Assembly: GCA_910580075.1 (NCBI GenBank)
Contig: CAJTVR010000017.1
Location: forward strand, 1-63,969
Source: an uncultured Eubacterium sp.
Lineage (GTDB): Bacteria > Bacillota > Clostridia > Lachnospirales > Lachnospiraceae
Length of the DNA stretch: 63,969 bases
Direction of reading: 5' to 3'
Position numbers and translations under genes: made by a program. Shown here one piece after another: positions 52,302 through 61,291 of this stretch (within the stretch, counting starts at the first letter, position 1; each line of letters opens with the position of its first letter). The notes beneath the pieces are model-generated. The model was not told where the DNA came from and did not search any database. It was given only the letters and a program-made list of their open reading frames with translations.

Positions 52302-53323
52302 GTGTATAGGGAAGATACTGGCCATAAAGAAGAAAAAATAAAGGTACAGCAGATTTTGCTGAGCATGGCAGACGCCTCTTTAGACAAAGGAAGAACGTTA
52401 CAGTTAACAGCAGAGATTCTGCCGGCAGATGCAGAGAATAAAAATTTAAAATGGTATTCTGATAATGAAAGCGCTGCAGTAGTGGATGGAAACGGGCTGG
52501 TGACTGCTGTTGGAAGCGGCAGGGCAGAGATTATAGCAGAGAGTACAGATGGGGGGTGGAGCGAGGGCTTCCTGTGTGGTGACGGTAACCAGGATAGAAA
52601 ATGAGAAACCCAATGATACAACAGATTACTCAAACGGAAATCACACAGACAGTCCGGGAAGCAGTGCAGAAGGCATTCAGCCTGGAGGCAGTTCAGGGAG
52701 CAGTGCAGAAGGCATTCAGCCTGGAGGCAGTTCAGGATAGCGGGCCAGAGGATATTCAGCCTGGAAATCCAGACGACGGTGATCCGGATGGCAGCGGCCT
52801 AAGTATAAAACTGGCATATTACATTGTGGAGTTTAACCCAAATGGTGGAAAAAGTTTAAGCCGTAAGACAATGACACTGCTTCAGGATGATAATCTTGGC
52901 ATTTTGCCCAAAGTACAGTGCAAAAATTATATCTTTAAAGGATGGTATACACAGAAAAGCGGCGGCACAAAAGCAAATAGTTCTATAGTATTGAATGCGG
53001 GAACTGCTTTATTTGCACATTGGGCGAAGGCTAAGCCGTCTAAAGTAAAAATTTTACCGCTGAAATCCCCAAAGTCCGGACAGATTGCCGTTAATTTTAA
53101 GAAGACCGCAGGAGCTAAGGGATATGAAATATCTTATTCCACAACTAAGAAATTCACTTCTTCCACTACGAAAAAGATAGTTTCAGCCTCTATAAGCTGT
53201 AAATTAAAGAAACTGAAATCCGGCAAAAAATATTACGTCAGGGTACGTGCTTATAACCTGGATTCCACAGGCAGAAAAGTTTACGGATCCTACAGCGCGG
53301 CTAAAAGTATGAAAGTAAAATAA
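52302..53323 (+). pseudogene. Broken surface protein with BIg2, InlB-type and fibronectin III-like domains
   Basis: The reading shifts twice. The first part encodes a BIg2 Ig-like domain (LTAEILPADAENKNLKWYS). Near the G6 run at 52551 the frame moves to ASCVVTVTRIENEKPND and a 39-bp tandem repeat (SAEGIQPGGSSG; copies at 52661 and 52700), then moves again near 52738 to DIQPGNPDDGDPDG, an InlB B-repeat (VEFNPNGGKSLSRKT, GWYTQKSGG) and a fibronectin III-like end. The 5' end with signal peptide is missing. Such proteins are cell-surface or secreted adhesins. The single G6 shift could be an assembly error, but two breaks plus the lost start argue for decay. Confidence 0.8.
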
Positions 53324-53393
53324 ACTTTTACAGCCATGCATCCGGAAACGGAACCAGCATGGCTGTAACCACAAATAACGAAAGGGCAAAAAT

Positions 53394-54099
53394 ATGATAA
53401 CCAGGAAGAAATATCCATTCTGCCTGCTGATAAGCCTGCTGCTGGTAAGCCTGGCACTGATCCAGACAGTATATGCTGCAGCGTCACCATCTCTGTATGG
53501 CATCCGATACCGGCAGTGAAGTGAATCTATCTGTAGTCTGTGACAGCAGTTATTCCGCAGACGGTACGATTGTAACTGTTCGTTTTCAGGCGGTCCGGGA
53601 TTCATCTTCCATTCCGGTTACATTGTCGTTAAGGGACATGGCAGATGCAGAACTGTCAGCCGTTTCCAGCTGTAAAGTCTCCAGCCGGGTCCGTGTACCG
53701 CAAACAGCAGGAAAAAAGAATGCGGAGGCAGATAACAAAGATGATATGGCAGATTTAAACGCACCTGATACGGATACCGGCAGTGCAGAAAATGAAAGCA
53801 GATCTGATAAACAGCTGGCAGTAAGCGCGGCAGATACAGGTACGGATCGTGTGCAGGACGAATCAGACGCGTCTGCAGGTAATACACAGGAAGCATCACT
53901 TACGGCAGGCGGCGGGGTACAAAGTAAATCTGTACAAAATGCACAGTCTGCCCCGGCATCAGATACTGGCAGTGCAAAGCCGGATCAGAATTATAAAACA
54001 GGCGCAGGGCTTGGAAATGATATTTTCCTGATCATTGCGGCAGCATGCGGCATTCTGACACTGATTCTGATTGTAAGAAAACGCGGGGAGGAAAAATAG
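53394..54099 (+). pseudogene. Frameshifted secreted protein with C-terminal membrane anchor
   Basis: ATG 53394 opens a clear signal peptide (CLLISLLLVSLALIQTVYA) and runs to TGA 53517. Sequence past the signal continues in another frame as ASDTGSEVNLSVVCDSSYS and SSIPVTLSLRDMADAELSA, like a cohesin-type beta domain, then a Ser/Asp-rich linker, a membrane helix (IFLIIAAACGILTLILIV) and a RKRGEEK tail. One shift near 53490-53510 separates the parts. No sortase motif of LPxTG type is visible. It is the middle gene of a three-gene exported set. Confidence 0.75.
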
Positions 54100-54676
54100 T
54101 GAAAAAAGTAAAAAAGGCAGCAGCCGTCATTATAAGCCTGATGGCGGCAGTGCTTGGATTTGCGAATGATACCTATGCAGAAGAAGCTGCTTGGGATATT
54201 GAGAATACATTAGATATATCGGAGTGCAGACAGGGAGACACGGTTACAATGTCCATAAATTTAAATGGAAGCGGTGCATCTTCTCCGCAGGAGATCCATA
54301 GTATGAAAGGCATGCTGGAATATGACAGCAGCCTGTTCAAAGTGGAAAAGCGGATATTCTTCCGGCAGAAGGCGCAAAGGTGCAGTCATGTTCTTTTGAC
54401 CAGTCTTTAGGTACATTTGATATCAGGTATTCTTCGGACATTACTGTACAGGATGGCGGCCGGATGCTGCAGATCCGGCTGCATACGGCCGCAGGTGCTT
54501 CAGTCGGAAAAACGACGCTGTGTGTGACACAGATGAAATGGGAGAGTTCAGCAGGCAGTCGGCCGATAGAAATAGAACACCATATACCAGCACGCATTAT
54601 GATTGCTGAAACAGAAGCACAGACCGTGGCAGGAGATGTATGCTTACTACAGGAGAATGCAGAAGAAACAGCCTGA
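54099..54676 (+). pseudogene. Frameshifted cohesin-like secreted protein
   Basis: GTG 54099 opens a signal peptide (AAAVIISLMAAVLGFANDTYA) and a domain with DISECRQGDTVTMSINLNGS and GMLEYDSSLFKVEK, typical of cohesin-like folds. At the A4 run near 54345 the frame breaks; the next frame continues ADILPAEGAKVQSCSFDQS and runs to TGA 54674. Restoring one base joins both halves. The GTG overlaps the TAG of the preceding gene, so the two were translationally coupled. Confidence 0.8.
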
Positions 54677-55988
54677 GATACTGCCGGGACAGATTGGCAT
54701 TGTATTTTTGAAAAAACTGAAACATATTGCTGACGGGGATACAGATGCAGCAAAGGTCTGGCCGGATCTGATGCAGGATACGGAGCGCATATTGAAACTG
54801 ATACAGGCAAACCGGAATCTGGATCAAAAAGTATGGCTTGCGGCCCTGCCAAAACTGGAAGCACAAAAGGAGCGCTGCTTTAATACAGAGCCTGGCCTGG
54901 CATTTGTTACGGTATTGAGAGAAAAACTGGGAATATGCATGTCTGAAAAAAGCCGGGAGCATTATGCAGAGATTTCTTCTATAAATACCGCCCGGACAGA
55001 TATAATGGATGATAAAAGGGAGCTGGAAAAGATTGCTGACTTTTGCGAATGGGTAAGACAGGCAGCTATTCTGGCATCTGCCAGCCTGTCAGTCTGCTGT
55101 ATGGCCATATGGCTGTACGGACAGGCTGGCAGGAACATGGACAGATGGAACCTGCAGCAGATGAGGGAATCGGCTGTTCAAAAAACAGATGTTTTTATGG
55201 AGGAAAATTCCAGAACGGAATCAGGTACTGTAAGCGGCCAGGAAAAGCTGGAAGCTGCGGATCAGTCAGTGAAGAAGGTGAAGATACAGAATAAACCAGA
55301 GATAAAAAAGCATCCGGAAAAGCTGGCGCAGTACAGGGAAATGTCAGAAAAATATCCGCATCTTTATGGATGGCTGCAGATCCCGGACACACAGACCAGC
55401 CTGCCAGTCATGCGTCCGGGAAGTGACAGGGATTTCTATTTATACCATGATTTTACAGGTGCAGAATCAGCGGAAGGGGCATTGTTTACAGATGCGCAAA
55501 GCAGCCTCTGGACGCAGGATGATAATACGGTAATTTACGGGCATAATATGAAAAACGGTCATATATTTGGAACACTAAAAATGTATGGGGACGCAGATTT
55601 TTTCCAGGAACACAGGGAAATCCATTTCGACACGCTTTATGAAACAGGCGTTTACGAGGCGGTGGCAGTCCTGAAAACAAGGATACTGAATGAGGATGAA
55701 ACGGCATTCCGTTATTATCGGTTTTTCCAGTACGGGAATGAAAAAGAGTTCCGGGAATGCCGGGATTTTGTAGAAGAAAACCGTCTGTTTGAAACAGGCA
55801 GCACACTGCAGTACGGGGATCAGATTCTGATGCTTTCCACCTGTGAATATTCACAGGAAAACGGGAGGCTGGTAGTTGTTGCAAGGAAACGGTTGGCAAA
55901 ATCAATACCGGATGTGTCGTGGCACGAATTAACAGACAGCTGGAGTATAAGACGGATTGGAATGAGAGTTCGAGGAAACTTGGTATGA
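54636..55988 (+). CDS. Class B sortase with long N-terminal region
   Basis: About 450 residues; starts between 54603 and 54657 are possible. The first 150 residues are a soluble helical region I do not recognise, followed by a membrane segment (AAILASASLSVCCMAIWLYG) and the class B sortase domain with the His in YGHNMKNG, the Cys in LSTCEYS and the Arg in GRLVVVARK. Sortase B enzymes attach surface proteins to peptidoglycan; its nearby partners are all frameshifted. The tail after the sortase fold (WHELTDSWSIRRIG) is unusual. It is the intact relative of the fragment at 50578. Confidence 0.85.
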   Translation: MYAYYRRMQKKQPEILPGQIGIVFLKKLKHIADGDTDAAKVWPDLMQDTERILKLIQANRNLDQKVWLAALPKLEAQKERCFNTEPGLAFVTVLREKLGICMSEKSREHYAEISSINTARTDIMDDKRELEKIADFCEWVRQAAILASASLSVCCMAIWLYGQAGRNMDRWNLQQMRESAVQKTDVFMEENSRTESGTVSGQEKLEAADQSVKKVKIQNKPEIKKHPEKLAQYREMSEKYPHLYGWLQIPDTQTSLPVMRPGSDRDFYLYHDFTGAESAEGALFTDAQSSLWTQDDNTVIYGHNMKNGHIFGTLKMYGDADFFQEHREIHFDTLYETGVYEAVAVLKTRILNEDETAFRYYRFFQYGNEKEFRECRDFVEENRLFETGSTLQYGDQILMLSTCEYSQENGRLVVVARKRLAKSIPDVSWHELTDSWSIRRIGMRVRGNLV

Positions 55989-56065
55989 ATTTTAACGATT
56001 TATAATATCCATGATAGGAGGGATTAAGTATATTTGATTACTGGACTCTCAAAAATTTTTAATCG

Positions 56066-56094
56066 TTGACAGTATTCTTTTTTTCTGATAATAT
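56066..56094 (+). promoter_or_regulatory. Promoter of the antiterminator leader
   Basis: TTGACA (56066-56071), 17-bp spacer, TAATAT (56089-56094), 14 bp before the RNA antiterminator element. Confidence 0.6.
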
Positions 56095-56107
56095 ATCAAT
56101 AATTGAA

Positions 56108-56136
56108 GGGTGGTTATTACTATGTAAGCTATACCT
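56108..56136 (+). promoter_or_regulatory. RAT element (ribonucleic antiterminator) for a LicT/BglG-type protein
   Basis: GGGTGGTTATTAC-TAT-GTAAGCTATACCT has the layout of RAT sites: GG.T.GTTA on the 5' side, a central TTAC/GTAA stem with a 3-nt loop, and ACCT on the 3' side that pairs with the 5' GG. The last six bases (56131-56136) are also the first bases of the terminator stem, so the two structures exclude each other. This is the known mechanism of BglG/LicT/SacY antitermination. Confidence 0.7.
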
Positions 56137-56188
56137 GTTTATTGAATCTGTTAGGACTTCTATACAGATTAATAAGCGGGTATTTTTT
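56131..56188 (+). terminator. Intrinsic terminator overlapping the RAT
   Basis: ATACCTGTTTATTGAATCTG (56131-56150) pairs with CAGATTAATAAGCGGGTAT (56165-56183) with few mismatches, followed by T6 (56183-56188). Formation of the RAT hairpin would take away the first bases of the stem. Confidence 0.8.
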
Positions 56189-56262
56189 GTTGTATAATAA
56201 ATTCAAAATAGACTGCCAGCGAGAAATTCAGTCATCATATGAATTTCGGGGAGGAGCACAGA

Positions 56263-56406
56263 ATGCGTATTGTAAAAATTTATAACAACAATGCGGTAGA
56301 AACAAAAGATACGGATTGCAGGGAGATTATTGTGGCGGGCTGCGGACTTGCCTTAAAAAAAGGGTGGGGGACAAGATTGATGATTCTGATATTGTCAATA
56401 TCGGTT
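56263..56406 (+). pseudogene. CAT RNA-binding domain of a LicT/BglG antiterminator, frameshifted and cut by an IS
   Basis: ATG 56263 after GGGGAGGAG opens MRIVKIYNNNAVETKDTDC and REIIVAGCGLALKKGWG, the CAT RNA-binding fold including the NNN and GxG residues. A shift in the GGTGGGGG run near 56364 is needed to read on as DKIDDSDIVNI, the normal next segment. The homology then ends at the insertion-sequence boundary at about 56405. The PTS regulation domains and any downstream PTS genes are missing. It lies 75 bp behind its own RAT/terminator, as expected for an autoregulated antiterminator. Confidence 0.72.
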
Positions 56407-57140
56407 GACACTTTTTTTACAAGGATATCCATACCTAAACTGCAGCATCCAGAGATTTATAATATCTCTGTCGTCTGACCATAGGAGGGAGCCCCTCATT
56501 TGCGGAGCATATCCTTCTATTGTTCCAGTAACTGATGAAGTATCTCCAAATGAGAGTTTTCAATTCCTCTATGTTCATTTCCTCCGTATGATAACGCCCA
56601 TAGAGGAGTTCTTCTTTCATCCGTGCCCACATGCTCTCGCAACGGGCATTGTCATGGCATCGTCCTCCCGTACTGTTCATACTTTGAAGAATGCCGTATT
56701 TACGAACCGCTTTACGATAGGTTCCGCTGGTGTACTGTGTTCCGCGGTCTGAATGGATCACGGCTTCCCGGAGCGCCGGATAGGACCGGACAGCGTTCCC
56801 AGGCGTCTGTCTGCACAGCGCCGCTTTCATGTCCGTATCCATTGCCAGGCCGAGGACTGCAGCGTCAAAACAGTCAAATATGGCAGACACATAGAGTTTT
56901 CCGTCTTTTGCTCTGATTCCGGTTATGTCTGTCCCGCATTTTTTTAATGGCTCTGCAGACGTGAAATCCCGTTTCAGCAGGTCATCGGATTTGTGCGCCT
57001 CACGGTCAGCTTTTGTAATCCCGTCTGGTTTGCGCTTTGGGCGGCGGCTGAGTCCGGTTTCCTCCATGATACGGTAAACGGTCCGTTCTCCAGGTATGCG
57101 GACGCCTTCGGGCTGTTTCAGCAGAAGCGCCTGATACAAT
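56405..57140 (-). mobile_element. IS3-family insertion sequence remnant
   Basis: The IS end at 56405-56420 reads TTGACACTTTTTTTAC. The other end lacks OrfA and the N-terminal part of OrfB: the transposase begins abruptly at about 57140, where unrelated coding sequence on the plus strand takes over. One IS end and the catalytic part are therefore kept while the rest was lost in a deletion that joined two unrelated genes. Confidence 0.75.
56435..57139 (-). pseudogene. IS3-family transposase OrfB, N-terminally truncated
   Basis: 234 residues of an rve/DDE integrase. The HTH-like part RIPGERTVYRIMEETGLSRR leads into TDITGIRAKDGKLYVSAIFD (first Asp), AVIHSDRGTQYTS (second Asp) and RCHDNARCESMWARMKEE (Glu). 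About 60 N-terminal OrfB residues and the whole OrfA are absent, so it is not expected to transpose by itself. Confidence 0.9.
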
Positions 57141-57705
57141 AGATGTTTCCATTGCAGCGGGGCATTTTCATGATGTATGTATCAGTAAAGAAGGTCATAC
57201 ACAAGGGGCGGACCTGCCGCTTGCGGTTTATTACAAAGGGGAAAAACAGGAGCTGCTCAAGGATGATATTTTTGCAGCATGTAAAATAGCAATGCCCCTG
57301 GATGCACAGAGAAATATGATGAACGCATCCAGTAACTGTCAGATTATTACAGCTGTGATAGATGCCGTCCGAATGAAAACAAAGCAAAAGGTTTTTATTC
57401 CGGGAGCATTTGGCAATATGGGAGGATACCCGGTACAGATTGGTTATAAGGATGGCTGTCTGTGTGCATGGATAGATGAGACAGATTTTTCTTTTCTGGA
57501 AATGGAACAGGCAAACCGGAAATCGATGGAATTAGACGGGATTGAAGATGTTCAGGATGGAACGCTTTTTTATACAGATGATCTGATACGAAAATGCAGA
57601 CAGGCATTTGGCGCTGGCCTTCCTAAAACTGTAGCATATGAAGAGATTGAGAAAACAGCAGAGTTTCTTATCAGGGAGATCATTACAGGGACAAAGAAGA
57701 TATGA
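57141..57705 (+). pseudogene. C-terminal fragment of an unrecognised conserved enzyme
   Basis: Plus-strand frame from about 57141: VSIAAGHFHDVCISKEGHTQ, GADLPLAVYYKGEKQELL, then FIPGAFGNMGGYPVQIGYKD and AFGAGLPKTVAYEEIEKT. The frame is open from the IS border to TGA 57703 and looks fully coding, so the gene was truncated at its 5' end by the IS-related deletion. Internal ATG 57292 could start a shorter product of 137 residues. I cannot name the family. It overlaps the LicD start (ATGA), so it belonged to the LicD-phosphonopyruvate decarboxylase operon. Confidence 0.6.
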
Positions 57706-58538
57706 AACATGGACGAAGATTAAGCATTCGTGAAAGCCAGAAAATCTCGCTTTCGATACTCAAAAAAACGGACCGGATATGCCGCAGCCTCGGACTGGAA
57801 TACTGGATTATGTATGGAACACTGATAGGGGCAGTGCGTCACGGCGGATTTATTCCGTGGGACGATGATCTGGATATCGCAATGCCGCGGCCTGATTTTT
57901 GCAGGCTGCTGGATTATTTTAAGAAACATGGAAACCAGGTTCTGTCTCTGCATATTGACAGCATAGAGACGGTGAAGAATTATCCGTTTTATATTCCAAG
58001 AATATGCGAGGATGAATGCAGGCTGGTCTTTGACCATTATGAATATACATCCGGGGTATTTGTAGATATTTATCCCATTGACGGCATGGGATGCGAAACG
58101 GATGCAGTATTTTGGAAAAAGTCACAAAAGAAAATCCGGCATTTACAGAAGGGGCTTATGCTTAGTACCAGCAAAGACCTGCTGGCTGGAAGCCATCTGG
58201 TTTCAAAAATCGGTAATATACCGTTTCATATGACTGCAAAAAGGCTGGGAAACAAATATTATTTTAACAGGCTGGATGAAATAAGCTGTAAATTCAGCTG
58301 GGAATACAGTAAAAATGCCGGTCTGGCAGTATGGGATACCGGGCTGCATCTGTTTCCAAAAGAAGTGTTTCAAAGCACGCAAAGGATGTTATTTGAGGAT
58401 TATCTGGCTCCGGTTCCAGCCGGGTATCAGATGATTCTGGAATCACATTATGGGGATTATATGAGAGTACCGCCGGAAAATGAACGCAGACCTTCCCATG
58501 GGTATCAGGCATACAGAATGGATAAAAAACCGAAATGA
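57702..58538 (+). CDS. LicD family transferase
   Basis: 278 residues. The nucleotidyltransferase-fold core has YGTLIGAVRHGGFIPWDDD followed by LDIAMPRPDF, the acidic motif of LicD proteins. They transfer phosphocholine, or related phosphodiester groups, from a CDP-activated donor to glycans. The ATG overlaps the preceding stop codon. With phosphonopyruvate decarboxylase next, transfer of an aminoethylphosphonate-type group is a reasonable alternative to phosphocholine. Confidence 0.9.
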   Translation: MKHGRRLSIRESQKISLSILKKTDRICRSLGLEYWIMYGTLIGAVRHGGFIPWDDDLDIAMPRPDFCRLLDYFKKHGNQVLSLHIDSIETVKNYPFYIPRICEDECRLVFDHYEYTSGVFVDIYPIDGMGCETDAVFWKKSQKKIRHLQKGLMLSTSKDLLAGSHLVSKIGNIPFHMTAKRLGNKYYFNRLDEISCKFSWEYSKNAGLAVWDTGLHLFPKEVFQSTQRMLFEDYLAPVPAGYQMILESHYGDYMRVPPENERRPSHGYQAYRMDKKPK

Positions 58539-58571
58539 TGGAATTGCACTGCTGTGTTTGGAGGAGAGGAT

Positions 58572-59693
58572 ATGAAGGCAGAGGATTTAACAAATATTAT
58601 CAAGTCAGATTTTTATACAGGTGTTCCGGATTCGCAGCTGAAAGCATTGTGTGATTATCTGATGTTAACATATGGAATTGACAGCAGTCATCACATCATT
58701 GCGGCTAATGAAGGAAATGCGGTTGCAATCGCTGCCGGATATCATCTGGCCACAGGAAAGATACCTGTAGTATATTTGCAGAATAGCGGGGAGGGAAACA
58801 TGATAAATCCGGCCGTCAGTCTGTGCAGTGAGAGCGTTTATGCAATTCCGTGCATATTTGTAATTGGCTGGCGGGGAGAACCACAGGCAGACGATGAGCC
58901 TCAGCATGCGGCACAGGGAAAGATGACACTGCAGATCTTGCAGGAAATGGGAATATCGAGCTATATCATTGACAAAAAGACGTCGGCAGAGCAGGTCCGG
59001 GATTGTATGGTTTCTTTTCGGAAGAAGCTTGCGAAGGGCCTTATGACTGCTTTTGTAATACGGAAAGGTGCTCTTACCTATGATGGGAAAGCAGATTATG
59101 TGAATTCGAATATTCTTATCCGGGAGGAGATTATCGAACGGATACTAAGATATAGTGGAAATGATCCTGTTCTAAGTACTACTGGAAAAACAAGCCGTGA
59201 GCTGTTTGAAATAAGGGAAAGGAATGGACAGCAGCATAGCTGTGATTTCCTGACGGTTGGTTCTATGGGACACTGCAGTTCCATTGCACTTGGAATCGCG
59301 CTGCAAAAACCTGATATGAAGATCTGGTGTATTGATGGAGACGGGGCAGCGCTGATGCACTTAGGTTCGCTGACAGTAATAGCAGACAGAAAGCCTGAAA
59401 ATCTGATTCATATCATCATTAACAATGGAGCTCACGAATCGGTCGGAGGACAGCCGACTGTGGCGGGTAATATAAAATTAGCAGATATTGCCTGCAGCTG
59501 CGGATATCCAAAGACCTGTACGGTTTTTACAATGGAAGAGCTGGACCAGGCATTGGAGGAAGCACGGGAAGGCGGCAGCCTTATGCTGATAGAGGTAATG
59601 AGCAGGATAGGCTCACGAGAAGATCTTGGCAGGCCGTTCGTAAGTACTCTGGATAATAAAAAGAACTTTATGGATCATATGAAAAAACAGTAA
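58572..59693 (+). CDS. aepY: Phosphonopyruvate decarboxylase (thiamine-diphosphate enzyme)
   Basis: 373 residues. N-terminal YTGVPDSQLKALCDYL and ANEGNAVAIAAGYHLATG, middle LQNSGEGNMINP and GWRGEPQADDEPQH, and the ThDP/Mg motif IDGDGAALMHLGSL ending in INNGAHESVGGQP are typical of Ppd. It converts phosphonopyruvate to phosphonoacetaldehyde in 2-aminoethylphosphonate synthesis. PEP mutase and the transaminase are not in the window, so the pathway here is incomplete. ATG 58572 follows GGAGGAGAGG; GTG 58554 is too early. Confidence 0.9.
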   Translation: MKAEDLTNIIKSDFYTGVPDSQLKALCDYLMLTYGIDSSHHIIAANEGNAVAIAAGYHLATGKIPVVYLQNSGEGNMINPAVSLCSESVYAIPCIFVIGWRGEPQADDEPQHAAQGKMTLQILQEMGISSYIIDKKTSAEQVRDCMVSFRKKLAKGLMTAFVIRKGALTYDGKADYVNSNILIREEIIERILRYSGNDPVLSTTGKTSRELFEIRERNGQQHSCDFLTVGSMGHCSSIALGIALQKPDMKIWCIDGDGAALMHLGSLTVIADRKPENLIHIIINNGAHESVGGQPTVAGNIKLADIACSCGYPKTCTVFTMEELDQALEEAREGGSLMLIEVMSRIGSREDLGRPFVSTLDNKKNFMDHMKKQ

Positions 59694-59710
59694 CTATGAG
59701 AAGAGAATAA

Positions 59711-60277
59711 AGGTTTGATCTGTTTGCGCAGATAGATTTCTATGAGTCCCTGCGGGAGGGGGCTCCTTCTGTTTACGAGGATTATCAGATAACGAAAAAC
59801 CGGGTATTCTCCTTAAAATCATATATTGATCTGCGCACCGTTATCAGTATCGTAATTCTGCTGGTTACATGCCTGGTCTATACGTATTCTTTACTGCATG
59901 GCATCCGCGGCATCAGCCTGCTTGCGAAGGCTGCGGATGGAGATATGTACGGACTGATCACTTCCATTATAAATACCATACCCTGTGCAAAGCTGGTAAT
60001 GGCAGCCGTTTTGATAACGATGGCAGCATTTTATGCGACTTCATTTGATTCGGTTGCACTGGCCGCTTCCTGTTACAGTTACCGCAGACTTGGGCATGGC
60101 CAGAAGCCGGGAAGGTGCATTCAGCTGATTCTGCTGCCCATTGCGCTTCTGTCTGCAGAAAGCCAGATGAACAGCCTGCAGTCAGTGAGCATAATAGAGG
60201 CGTTTCCCATTGGTGCAGTTATTGTGCTGATAGCGGCAGGTTTTTTAAAGGATGCGAAAGAGTATTTGGATGAATAA
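59711..60277 (+). pseudogene. Internally deleted BCCT choline/betaine transporter
   Basis: An open frame without a start encodes two blocks of a BCCT transporter: DLRTVISIVILLVTCLVYTY with HGIRGISLLAKA, and LITMAAFYATSFDSVALAAS with SLQSVSIIEAFPIG at the C-terminal end. The intervening helices (several hundred residues) are deleted, as is the N-terminal half. A stop at 59708 precedes the frame. It would have supplied choline or betaine, which fits the LicD gene upstream. Confidence 0.8.
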
Positions 60278-60333
60278 CAGATCATTTTCAGAAAGCCTGT
60301 CATCCAGTCTGACCCCTCAGAACGTTATCGGAG

Positions 60334-60377
60334 AAGCCGCTCAGATACCGGAGTGTCTGGCGGGCTTTTCTTTTTTG
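60334..60377 (+). terminator. Intrinsic terminator
   Basis: AAGCC..CAGATAC / GTGTCTG..GGGCTT with a small internal mismatch, followed by TTTTC and TTTTTT, 57 bp after the transporter remnant. Confidence 0.7.
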
Positions 60378-60402
60378 CGTTTTTGATGCCGCTGATCAAG
60401 GG

Positions 60403-60423
60403 AAAATATACGTAGTATATTTT
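60403..60423. promoter_or_regulatory. 21-bp palindrome before the GC-rich block
   Basis: AAAATATAC-GTA-GTATATTTT is a perfect inverted repeat in the 336-bp gap 60278-60613. The rest of this gap (60424-60613) has no gene or clear promoter that I can support. A repressor or response-regulator site is possible. Confidence 0.45.
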
Positions 60424-60613
60424 TGATTGTAAATAATGTTCTAATCCATGTGAGAGTTTGAAGATTCGGATAAATTATAACAATATTGAAAGGGCGAGGC
60501 GGCACCTGCCAATCCAGTTTCTAAAGAAATCTTTATATTTCATACAGTTCTCTCTATATATCTTCCTTTTATACTGAAATCATTAAAAGACAGTATGACA
60601 GGAGGATTGCCCT

Positions 60614-61237
60614 ATGTTGAGATTTTTAAGAGAATATATCAAAACCCCAAATACCATCGGAGCCATAGCCCCCAGCAGCCGCCGCCTGGCCGCCGCCATG
60701 ACGGATGTCATCGACTTTCGGAGAGCCCGCTGCATTGTGGAGTACGGAGCGGGAACCGGCGTGTTCACCAGGGAGGTGGCGGCGGAGAAGAGGCCGGATA
60801 CGGTTTATATCGTGATTGAGCAGAACGAGCGTTTCTACGGGATGCTCCGGAGGCAGTTCCAGGGGATGCCCGGCGTGGTGCTGGTGCATGGAGACGCCGG
60901 GGATGTGTGCCGATTCCTGAATGAACAGGGATTTGGCCATGCGGACTATATCATTTCCGGCCTGCCCTTTACCTCCCTCCCGGAACAGGCCTCCCGCCGG
61001 ATACTGGCCCAGACCAGGAAAGCCATAGGGGAGGAAGGCGTATTCGTCACTTTTCAGTACACGCTGCTTCGGAAGAAATTCCTGGAAAGATATTTCCGCA
61101 TCCAAAGGACAGTCCGGGTCTGGTGCAATCTGCCTCCGGCCTACGTGCTGCAGATGAGACTGAAATGCTCCCGGAAAGGGAATCCATCTGCAAGACAACC
61201 GCAGGGAATGGACTTTCCGGCAGCTATGATGCTGTAG
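60614..61237 (+). CDS. Phospholipid N-methyltransferase-like SAM enzyme
   Basis: 207 residues. The start LRFLREYIKTPNTIGAIAPS followed by SRRLAAAM and IVEYGAGTGVFTREV (SAM motif I) is typical of PmtA-like and rRNA adenine methylase-like small methyltransferases; ISGLPFTSLP replaces the NPPY-type motif. GACAGGAGG precedes the ATG. GC content jumps here, and codon choice (CTG, GCC, CGG) differs sharply from all genes upstream. Target, lipid or otherwise, is uncertain. Confidence 0.8.
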   Translation: MLRFLREYIKTPNTIGAIAPSSRRLAAAMTDVIDFRRARCIVEYGAGTGVFTREVAAEKRPDTVYIVIEQNERFYGMLRRQFQGMPGVVLVHGDAGDVCRFLNEQGFGHADYIISGLPFTSLPEQASRRILAQTRKAIGEEGVFVTFQYTLLRKKFLERYFRIQRTVRVWCNLPPAYVLQMRLKCSRKGNPSARQPQGMDFPAAMML

Positions 61238-61291
61238 CCGAAAAGCCCGTCTGCCGGGCAGAGGGATAGAACGATTTTGGGAGGTATGGCT

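Noticed and set aside
56103..56285. 60-codon plus-strand frame (GGYYYVSYTC) in the antiterminator leader
   Set aside because: It translates the RAT and terminator stem; the DNA is better explained as a regulatory RNA.
60626..61198. Long minus-strand frames opposite the GC-rich block (also 61896-62495 and 62522-63028)
   Set aside because: High GC content removes stop codons on both strands; the plus-strand frames have clear domains and ribosome sites.
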